Shown one piece after another: positions 1 to 5,682 of a stretch of DNA of 55,773 bases. Where the stretch lies: the NCBI GenBank assembly GCA_958407995.1, contig CATYJU010000009.1, positions 1-55,773 of the forward strand, written 5' to 3'. This DNA is from an uncultured Collinsella sp. (lineage in GTDB: Bacteria; Actinomycetota; Coriobacteriia; Coriobacteriales; Coriobacteriaceae). Positions within the stretch are counted from its first letter, which is position 1, and each line of letters starts with the position of its first letter. Made by a program: the position numbers and the translations under genes. Below the pieces are notes generated by a model that worked only from the letters and a program-made list of their open reading frames with translations, searched no databases and was not told the origin of the DNA.

Positions 1-355
1 ACAAATCCAAGTTAGACCATTTCAAATGGTTCGATGTCTGCCCGGATGCGACACATCTGGTGTGTCCATCCTCGCAGTATCCGGTTCTCAAGGTGCACGC
101 TTAGCGGCTGATCCGGTCCGACCGGGCCGCGCGGCAAGGAGATATATTGCCAGACCGCGAAGCGATGTGGGACGTCAATTCCACTCTTCACAAGTCCTAC
201 ACAACTTATCGCTTCCTATATAAGTAATAGAAAGGCTGGTGCAGAAATACTGCGCGTATCAGATGATGACCCTTCGGTTAAGAGATATATAAAGATCGGT
301 CACCTGTAAGTGTCTATCTACCCGCGCTTTTGCTATATAAACCAGCGCTCTAGAT
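1..355. other. Gene-free left edge, possibly an rRNA leader or spacer
   Basis: No credible coding region was found. A 65-codon plus-strand frame at 26-223 has no ribosome binding site and an arginine-rich, low-complexity product, so it is not accepted. On the minus strand, around 75-100, the sequence reads CACCTTGAGAACCGGATA, which resembles the boxB-like 'TTGAGAAC/TTGAAAAC' element found ahead of 23S rRNA genes. Bases 16-31 hold a tight palindrome (ACCATTT, one base, AAATGGT). If this is a 23S leader, the rRNA gene would run leftwards out of the window, and no 16S gene precedes it here. This reading is weak. Confidence 0.25.
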
Positions 356-392
356 AAAAAGAGGGAGTGCCGCGCACAGTGCGACACTCCCC
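356..392 (-). terminator. Intrinsic terminator of the infC-rpmI-rplT operon
   Basis: On the minus strand, a stem of GGGAGTG pairing with CACTCCC, extended by a 3-bp inner stem, is followed by a CTCTTTTT run. It begins about 20 bases after the rplT stop codon, the expected place for the operon's Rho-independent terminator. Confidence 0.8.
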
Positions 393-412
393 TAGCGATT
401 CAACAGAATCTA

Positions 413-772
413 TTAGGCCTCGAGAGCCTTCTTGGCAATGGCAGCCAGCTCGTTGAAGGACTCGATGTCCTCGTAAGCCATCTGAGCCAGGACCTTACGG
501 TCGAGCTCGATGCCGGCAACCTTCAGGCCGTGCATGAACTGAGAGTAAGAGATGTCGTTCAGGCGAGCAGCAGCGTTGATGCGGGTGATCCAGAGAGAGC
601 GGATCTCGCGCTTCTTGTTGCGGCGATCACGATACTGATACTGCAGGGAGTGCTGGACCTGCTCTTTAGCATGCTTGTAAGTACGCGAAGCGGCACCGTA
701 GTAACCCTTCGCACGGTGCATAACGGTACGGCGCTTCTTCTTGGCGGCAACAGCGCGCTTAATACGTGCCAT
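413..772 (-). CDS. rplT: 50S ribosomal protein L20
   Basis: The product is 119 residues, the usual length for bacterial L20, a primary 23S rRNA binder needed early in large-subunit assembly. It opens MARIKRAVAAKKKRR and continues with GYYGAASRTYKHAKEQ and the conserved YRDRRNKKREIRSLWITRIN block. The basic N-terminal extension enters the subunit; the C-terminal half (about residues 60-119) is the globular rRNA-binding domain. It is the last gene of the infC-rpmI-rplT operon, with 46 bases between the rpmI stop and its start. In other bacteria L20 represses this operon by binding the messenger leader; the sequence does not show whether that happens here. Confidence 0.98.
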   Translation of the reverse strand: MARIKRAVAAKKKRRTVMHRAKGYYGAASRTYKHAKEQVQHSLQYQYRDRRNKKREIRSLWITRINAAARLNDISYSQFMHGLKVAGIELDRKVLAQMAYEDIESFNELAAIAKKALEA

Positions 773-818
773 GTTCTATCAACTCCTAGACGGTAAAACG
801 AAAAACGGGAACGCGAAC

Positions 819-1010
819 TTAGGCGAGACGCGACTTGATGACCTTGCGGTCGGCAGCGGCGATCTCGGTCTCCTGACGGAAGCCACGCTTACGCTTGGTG
901 GACTTCTTGCTCAGGATGTGGCTCTTGAAAGCCTTGGCGCGCATAAGCTTGCCGGTACCAGTCTTGCGGAAACGCTTCTTGGTGCCGCTGTGGGACTTCA
1001 TCTTAGGCAT
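819..1010 (-). CDS. rpmI: 50S ribosomal protein L35
   Basis: The 63-residue basic protein begins MPKMKSHSGTKKRF and carries the family's KTGTGKLMRAKAFKSHILS core and the KSTKRKRG stretch. L35 is a small late-assembly protein of the 50S subunit. The gene lies between infC (33 bases upstream) and rplT, the near-universal bacterial order. The start has a good purine-rich AAGGAGT site about 7 bases before the ATG. Nothing is unusual in length or sequence. Confidence 0.98.
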   Translation of the reverse strand: MPKMKSHSGTKKRFRKTGTGKLMRAKAFKSHILSKKSTKRKRGFRQETEIAAADRKVIKSRLA

Positions 1011-1042
1011 GAAATACTCCTTAATCGGTTACAGAACACTAG

Positions 1043-1597
1043 TTACTTGGTATCGCTTGCCGCTTTATCCTCATCGAAGGCGCCCTTAATCGGGGCGAGC
1101 AGCATAAGCATGTTACGGCCTTCCATCTTAGGCTTGGACTCGACCGTAGCGTAAGGCTTGAGATCCTCGGCGAGACGCTCGAGAACGTTAAGACCCTGCT
1201 CCGGGTGAGCCATCTCACGGCCGCGGAACATGATGGTGATCTTAACGCGTGCGCCCTTCTTGAGGAAACGCAGAACGTGGCCCTTCTTGGTCTCGTAATC
1301 GCCAACGTCGATCTTGGGTCGGAACTTCATTTCCTTGACCTCGACCTTAGACTGGTTCTTACGAGCGGCCTTGGCCTTCATGGCCTGCTGGTACTTGAAC
1401 TTACCGTAGTCCATGACCTTGCAGACCGGCGGCTCCGCGTTGGGAGCGATCTCGACCAGGTCGAGACCCTGATCGTCAGCGACGCGCTGGGCATCGCGGA
1501 TGGCGAACAGGCCGAGCTGAGAGCCATCGACGCCAATCAAACGGCACGAAGATGCAGTGATCTCGTCGTTGATGCGGGTGTCATCAGACTTAGCTAT
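1043..1597 (-). CDS. infC: Translation initiation factor IF-3 (probable ATA start)
   Basis: IF-3 binds the 30S subunit, prevents premature 50S joining and proofreads the start codon and initiator tRNA. The product carries the expected IAKSDDTRINDEI opening, an N-domain to about residue 80, a lysine-rich linker (KAKAARKNQSKVEVKEMKF) and a C-domain ending near TVESKPKMEGRNMLMLL. The reading frame extends back to an ATG at 1612, but the codons there (ATGGAGGTAGGGAAAATA) contain the only good Shine-Dalgarno sequence, GGAGG at 1610-1606. That site lies 8 bases before an ATA at 1597-1595 that encodes the conserved first residue, and nothing like a binding site precedes the ATG. A rare start codon is the known basis of IF-3 autoregulation in E. 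coli (AUU), so the ATA start is preferred, giving 184 residues. Confidence 0.9.
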   Translation of the reverse strand: MAKSDDTRINDEITASSCRLIGVDGSQLGLFAIRDAQRVADDQGLDLVEIAPNAEPPVCKVMDYGKFKYQQAMKAKAARKNQSKVEVKEMKFRPKIDVGDYETKKGHVLRFLKKGARVKITIMFRGREMAHPEQGLNVLERLAEDLKPYATVESKPKMEGRNMLMLLAPIKGAFDEDKAASDTK

Positions 1598-1814
1598 TTT
1601 CCCTACCTCCATTCATAAAAAAATAACCCGGCGCTTCTTTGCAACCAGGTCGTACACATAGACATCCTCGGTATGAGGAAGGGAATCTAAGTTGTATGAC
1701 CAGTCAGCTGCTCATTGGCGCCAAAAGGTGGGAACCCTCGGGTTCCTCTTTAGGGCATTGCGGGAACAACGCCTTGCGAATAATAACACGTACCGCGCGC
1801 TATCACATTACGTA
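1598..1814 (-). promoter_or_regulatory. Leader region of infC-rpmI-rplT
   Basis: About 200 bases separate infC from the upstream tRNA block. On the minus strand a perfect GGAACCC-GAG-GGGTTCC hairpin (about 1735-1751) is followed by CACCTTTT, and a U-rich run (ATTTTTTT) sits just before the reading frame near 1613-1620. These could form an attenuator of the kind seen in other infC or L20 leaders, but no defined L20-leader fold could be assigned by eye. A -10-like TATTAT occurs near 1785-1790 without a good -35. Confidence 0.3.
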
Positions 1815-1882
1815 CACGAAAAAGGGGCCTTGACCCCCCTTGAAGCGCAGGTGCATGTATGGTGCCCGAGGCGAGACTCGAA
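1815..1882 (-). repeat. Truncated copy of the tRNA-Leu 3' end plus terminator
   Basis: This segment repeats, with a few differences, the segment 1998-2066. It holds the tRNA acceptor 3' strand with CCA, the T-loop (TTCGAGT) and the 3' T-stem strand, then the downstream spacer and a GGGG-CTTGA-CCCC hairpin with a T run. The 5' half of the tRNA is missing: the sequence beyond 1882 cannot pair to form the T stem. It is therefore a pseudo-tRNA remnant. Such duplicated tRNA 3' ends are typical of integration sites. Confidence 0.7.
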
Positions 1883-1997
1883 GGGACTTCGCTTCGCGAA
1901 GCCCCGGGCTTCGGGCGCATGGCGCCCTCGCCACGCTCCGCTACAAACAGGCCACAGGTCTGTTTGCTTAACGCTCCGCGCGCTCACGCGAGTTCGG
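1883..1997. other. Hairpin-rich spacer between the duplicated tRNA 3' ends
   Basis: About 115 bases with no reading frame that can be supported. It is full of short inverted repeats, for example CTTCGCTTCGCGAAG (1888-1902), an AACAG...CTGTT pair near 1946-1963 and CGCGCGCTCACGCG near 1977-1990. There is no integrase, transposase or other mobile gene. It may be the scar of an excised element or a decayed second tRNA. Confidence 0.4.
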
Positions 1998-2066
1998 CAC
2001 GAAAAAGGGGTCCTTGACCCCCTTGAACGCTCACTTGCATGTATGGTGCCCGAGGCGAGACTCGAA
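1998..2066 (-). repeat. Intact copy of the tRNA-Leu 3' end plus terminator
   Basis: This is the partner of the 1815-1882 repeat. It covers the terminator, spacer and the 3' acceptor and T-arm of the functional tRNA-Leu. The two copies are about 183 bases apart in direct orientation. Confidence 0.7.
2002..2022 (-). terminator. Terminator of tRNA-Leu
   Basis: On the minus strand GGGGTC-AAG-GACCCC is followed by TTTTTC. It lies about 20 bases after the encoded CCA of the tRNA. Confidence 0.75.
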
Positions 2067-2130
2067 CTCGCACGTTGTTGCCAACGGTGGATTTTGAGTC
2101 CACTGCGTCTGCCAATTCCGCCACTCGGGC
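2044..2130 (-). tRNA. tRNA-Leu (anticodon CAA)
   Basis: An 87-base class II tRNA with CCA encoded. The acceptor stem is GCCCGAG pairing with CTCGGGC, and the D-loop holds the GGCAGAC segment. The anticodon stem is GTGGA/TCCAC around loop CTCAAAA, giving anticodon CAA, which reads UUG leucine codons. A long variable arm (CCGTTGGCAACAACG) is typical of tRNA-Leu, followed by the T-arm GCGAG-TTCGAGT-CTCGC. The 3' half is duplicated at 1815-1882. Confidence 0.97.
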
Positions 2131-2169
2131 ACGTAATGCGTGAGTTAGTTTATCACAGCTTTCTGTTGA

Positions 2170-3603
2170 TTAGTCCGAAAATGGAACTTCGAGCATTTCG
2201 ATAAGCTCGACCTTGCGCAACATCTCCCGCTTACGACATCCACGTCCGTCAACCGAGGCCTCGCCCATCTGGTTGTCATAGGGATCCTCGCGCATGCCAT
2301 CGAAAGCAGGCACAAATTCAGCCTGGAATCGATTGTTGGCCACCATACGCCACGGGTCGAGATTGCCAAAGTAGTGACGACGACGCCACTCCTCCCCCAT
2401 CCTGCGTGCCGAGGAACCAAACGATACGTCGGCGTTAAGCCAACCGGCCTGTGGCGTATAGAACTCAGCCCAATCGTGCGGTCCCACCGAATCGGGCGCA
2501 ACATATAGGCCGCTCTGCCAACGAGCAGGCACCCCCGCGATGCGACACATGGTGATAAACGTGAGCGCCATAACGCCGCAATCGCCGCGGAGCGAATGCG
2601 CACAGTCGTCGGCAATAGATCCCAAAAGCAGGTACGGTGGCTGATAGCGATAGTCGATATGTTGCGTCAGGTAATCATAGATAGCACGAGCGCGATCGAG
2701 CGGATCCTCGAGCCCGTCAATAACACGCTCCGTCAACTGTCGCAGGTACGGCGTAAACGCAATGTGCGGACGGTCCTCGGAAGTGTCCTCGGGCAACGGC
2801 GTGTCCATGCACGTATGCGATGGGAGCGCGCCACCATAGATATCGCAATAGGCGGCATCGATGTGATAGCGATAGGTCACCGAGAATGAATGTTCAGTCG
2901 AAGATGTCCAAGAGGCAGTACGAGCTGAAACATTTTCAGAGGCAACGGTACCCCCCGACGTCATATCAAGAACCTCGATATGAGACTGTTGACGACAGGC
3001 GGCGGCAACGGGTAGCCACGCGCAAACAGCTTCTCCCTTCAGAGCCCCGGGGACAGACACGGATGACTTAAGCGTGATGGCACGAGTCAACCCGTTTTGC
3101 GACTCCATCTCCCTGAGCATCTGGTTACGCAGTGCTATACCGTCCGTAGAATCGGGACGCAGGCCCGGAACCTCCTTGGGGTACACGCGAAGCGAATCGA
3201 GGAAGTTGTCGAGTACGAACAGCTCGCCATCGATAAAGCGCCAATCGATACGCTTACGATTAATCAGGTCATCAAACTGCTCTTCGGTAAACTCTGGCCA
3301 TTCCTCGCGAATCATCGCAATGGCCCGATCACGCGACACCGAAAAATGAAGCGGCGTCTCGAGCATGCGATACCGCTCGGCACGAACACAAGCAGCCAGC
3401 GAAGGCTCAGGATTCTGCTCCAAAAGGCGATCGCAGGCAGCAACAGCCTGCGTCAAATACCCGGCATCCTTAAGACGAAGAATCTCGGGCGGCAGACCAA
3501 TATCGAGATGACGAAAATCATCACAACAAACATCAACAGAGCAACCAACAGGACCCTCGTCAATGACCTTCCCATCCGAAGGCAGCACATCAATAACAGC
3601 CAT
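2170..3603 (-). CDS. Transglutaminase-like domain protein
   Basis: A 477-residue protein with a C-terminal transglutaminase-like fold. The catalytic triad is visible as the Cys of GDCGVMALTF, the His of PHDWAEFY and the Asp of GWLNADVSFG, the order found in papain-like transglutaminase-core proteins. The N-terminal half resembles no domain I recognise. No signal peptide or membrane span is evident, so it is probably cytoplasmic. The frame is open from 3684, but the ATG at 3603 (MAVIDVLPSDG) is chosen because GGAG lies 6 bases upstream. It stands alone between the fba hairpin and tRNA-Leu. Its substrate is unknown; protein cross-linking, deamidation or peptide hydrolysis are all possible for this fold. 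Confidence 0.85.
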   Translation of the reverse strand: MAVIDVLPSDGKVIDEGPVGCSVDVCCDDFRHLDIGLPPEILRLKDAGYLTQAVAACDRLLEQNPEPSLAACVRAERYRMLETPLHFSVSRDRAIAMIREEWPEFTEEQFDDLINRKRIDWRFIDGELFVLDNFLDSLRVYPKEVPGLRPDSTDGIALRNQMLREMESQNGLTRAITLKSSVSVPGALKGEAVCAWLPVAAACRQQSHIEVLDMTSGGTVASENVSARTASWTSSTEHSFSVTYRYHIDAAYCDIYGGALPSHTCMDTPLPEDTSEDRPHIAFTPYLRQLTERVIDGLEDPLDRARAIYDYLTQHIDYRYQPPYLLLGSIADDCAHSLRGDCGVMALTFITMCRIAGVPARWQSGLYVAPDSVGPHDWAEFYTPQAGWLNADVSFGSSARRMGEEWRRRHYFGNLDPWRMVANNRFQAEFVPAFDGMREDPYDNQMGEASVDGRGCRKREMLRKVELIEMLEVPFSD

Positions 3604-3741
3604 ACCAAACTCCAAGTCATTAGAACTCTTGAAGCACATTGTAGCGAGATAAAAAGAAAGCCCCAATAAAGGAGCCCTCAACACCGGTAAACGGTATCTA
3701 TTAAATTATCTCAGCCTCGTAACCCCGCGGCGTTAAACGAA

Positions 3742-3833
3742 GGAAGCCCCGTCTCCCGGAACTGTTTCCTTGGCGCGACTTCTGGCGAAGCCAGGTGAGC
3801 GCAAAGGAAACAGTGTAGGGAGACGGGGCTTCC
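3742..3833. repeat. Long 92-base inverted repeat downstream of fba
   Basis: The outer arms, 16 bases each (GGAAGCCCCGTCTCCC at 3742-3757 and its exact complement at 3818-3833), enclose a second paired segment (ACTGTTTCC...GGAAACAGT) and a perfect apical hairpin, CTGGC-GAA-GCCAG. The whole block folds into one rod with small internal loops. It lies 20 bases after the fba stop and could terminate fba transcription (minus), but the T tract after it is poor (TTCGTTTAA). A stable 3' end, a bidirectional terminator or a dispersed palindromic element are alternatives. Confidence 0.75.
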
Positions 3834-3853
3834 GGTGGGAAGTTTAGCGACGC

Positions 3854-4720
3854 TTACGCCTTGTTGACGGAGCCAAACTCCTCCATGAGCTCCTTGGTGC
3901 GGGCAACGATGTTGTCGCGACCAGGCTTGAGGAGCTTGCGGGGGTCAAAGCCCTTGCCCTGCTGATCCTTGCCAGCCTCGATGTACTCGCGGACGCCCTT
4001 GGCGAAGACGAGCTGCAGGTCGGTGTTGACGTTGATCTTGGAGATGCCCAGGGAGATGGCCTTCTTGATCTGATCCTCGGGGATGCCGGTGCCACCGTGC
4101 AGAACGAGGGGCAGGTCGCCGGTCTCGGCCTTGATCTCGCCAAGACGCTCGAAGGAAAGGCCGGCCCAGTCGGCGGGATACACGCCGTGAATGTTGCCGA
4201 TGCCGCAGGCGAGGAAGTCAACGCCCAGGTCCGCAATCTGCTTGCACTCAGCGGGGTCAGCGAGCTCGCCGTTGGAGGTCACGCCGTCCTCGGTGCCGCC
4301 GATGCCGCCGACCTCGGCCTCGATGGACATGCCCTTGGAGTGGGCAAGCTCAACGAGCTCCTTGGTGCGGTCGAGGTTAAGCTGGAAGGTCTCCTCGTGA
4401 GAGCCGTCATACATGATGGACGTGAAGCCGGCCTCGATGCACTTGAAGCAGTCCTCGTAAGAACCGTGATCGAGGTGAAGGGCGACGGGAACGGTAACGC
4501 CCGTGGCCTCGACGGCAGCCTTGACCATGTCGGCGCAGACCTTGAAACCGCCCATCCACTTAGCGGCACCAGCGGTGCACTGAAGGATCAGCGGAGACTT
4601 GGCCTCCTCGGCGGCCTGGAGAATAGCCAGGGTCCACTCGAGGTTGTTGGTGTTGAAGGCACCGAGAGCGTACTTGCCGGCCTCGGCCTTCTTGAGCATG
4701 TCTGCTGCGTTGACGAGCAT
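3854..4720 (-). CDS. fba: Class II fructose-bisphosphate aldolase
   Basis: Cleaves fructose-1,6-bisphosphate to glyceraldehyde-3-phosphate and dihydroxyacetone phosphate, or the reverse, in glycolysis and gluconeogenesis. The 288-residue product fits the metal-dependent class II family: LHLDHGSYED supplies the catalytic Asp and a metal-binding His, IEAEVGGIGGTEDG the acidic loop, and GNIHGVY and LVLHGGTG the other two metal-binding His. NVNTDLQ near residue 230 is part of the phosphate-binding segment. The frame extends upstream to 4816, but AGGAGG lies 8 bases before the ATG at 4720 (MLVNAADMLKKAEAGKYALG, the normal N-terminus). A -10-like TAAAAT and a short TTCGT...ACGAA inverted repeat lie upstream, around 4765-4805. 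It is monocistronic, ending at the 92-base inverted repeat. Confidence 0.97.
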   Translation of the reverse strand: MLVNAADMLKKAEAGKYALGAFNTNNLEWTLAILQAAEEAKSPLILQCTAGAAKWMGGFKVCADMVKAAVEATGVTVPVALHLDHGSYEDCFKCIEAGFTSIMYDGSHEETFQLNLDRTKELVELAHSKGMSIEAEVGGIGGTEDGVTSNGELADPAECKQIADLGVDFLACGIGNIHGVYPADWAGLSFERLGEIKAETGDLPLVLHGGTGIPEDQIKKAISLGISKINVNTDLQLVFAKGVREYIEAGKDQQGKGFDPRKLLKPGRDNIVARTKELMEEFGSVNKA

Positions 4721-4914
4721 AAAAGAAACCTCCTGTAAGGTTGCTCCGATAACGCCTGTGATTTTACCACGGCGCACCCGAGCATAAACGTTCGTTTGTT
4801 CACGAATATCGTCCAAACAGACTTTTTTGACCGTTTGCCCTACGAAATTGACCCGTTGGGGAAAAATAGCTTGACGTTTGGACGCTTCTCGTGCTTTAGA
4901 AGCTGACTATAAAG

Positions 4915-5598
4915 TTACACCTGCATGAAAGGGTTCTGCATGAGCTCGCGTGCCATGGTGGTCGAATCGCCATGCCCGGCTAGGCAAACGGTATCGGGTG
5001 GAAGAAGCCGGGCGAGCTTGGAGAGCGAGCGCAGAATCGCCGCCTCGTCGCCACCGGCAAGATCGGTGCGGCCGTGGCTGCCCGGGAACAGGGTGTCGCC
5101 AACAAAGGCGATGCTTCCCTGCTCGGTGGCGGCGAACAAGACGACCCCGCCCGGCGTATGCCCTGGTGTCTCGATCACCTGCAGGCAGATATCGCCCACC
5201 TCGATAGCATCGCCCTCGGCGAGCAGGCACGTCGGCTCGCCCGGATCGGGCGTCTCAATGCCCCACATAGCTCGCTGTTCCTCGATGTTCGCATGCGGCA
5301 CCGCCACATCCTTAGCACACAGCTCATACTGGCAGCCCTCGCCAACGGTGGTTCGCACGCCGGCAACACCACCAACATGATCGGCATGGCCATGAGTGCA
5401 TACGGCGCCAAGCACGCGTACGCCGGGATGTTCGGCTCGAATATGCTCCACCAGGCGCTCGCCTTCCCATGCGGGGTCGATAATCACGCACTCATTGTCC
5501 GAGATAAGAGCATAGCTATTGGTCTGAATGGGACCGTTTACGAGCGTCTCGATCTTGACCGATCCCTTGGGAGTTAAATCCAAGGACACAGTACTCAT
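4915..5598 (-). CDS. MBL-fold metallohydrolase (glyoxalase II-like)
   Basis: A 227-residue metallo-beta-lactamase-fold hydrolase. The metal-binding THGHADHVGG motif is near residue 70, followed by ETPGHTPGG, GDTLFPGSHGRTD and a C-terminal LAGHGDSTT, giving the full His/Asp ligand set of a two-metal site. It lacks the long C-terminal domain of classical glyoxalase II, so it resembles the small YcbL/GloB-like subgroup. These often hydrolyse S-lactoylglutathione or related thioesters; the true substrate cannot be told from sequence. GAGGAG lies 8 bases before the ATG. It follows relA/spoT after a hairpin and may be read through from it. Confidence 0.9.
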   Translation of the reverse strand: MSTVSLDLTPKGSVKIETLVNGPIQTNSYALISDNECVIIDPAWEGERLVEHIRAEHPGVRVLGAVCTHGHADHVGGVAGVRTTVGEGCQYELCAKDVAVPHANIEEQRAMWGIETPDPGEPTCLLAEGDAIEVGDICLQVIETPGHTPGGVVLFAATEQGSIAFVGDTLFPGSHGRTDLAGGDEAAILRSLSKLARLLPPDTVCLAGHGDSTTMARELMQNPFMQV

Positions 5599-5619
5599 GT
5601 CCCTCTCCTCTCTATAGAA

Positions 5620-5645
5620 CTCGAGGCATCAAACGATGCCTCGAG
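5620..5645 (-). terminator. Hairpin between relA/spoT and the MBL gene
   Basis: A perfect 11-bp stem, CTCGAGGCATC, with an AAAC loop. On the minus strand it is followed by TTCTATAG rather than a T run, so it may be a partial terminator or a messenger-processing hairpin between the two genes. Confidence 0.45.
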
Positions 5646-5682
5646 TGTAGCGAATATCGATAATGTGGCACGTTCGTCGCGA

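Noticed and set aside
26..223. Plus-strand 65-codon frame at the left edge
   Set aside because: No ribosome binding site, Arg-rich composition and no resemblance to a known protein.
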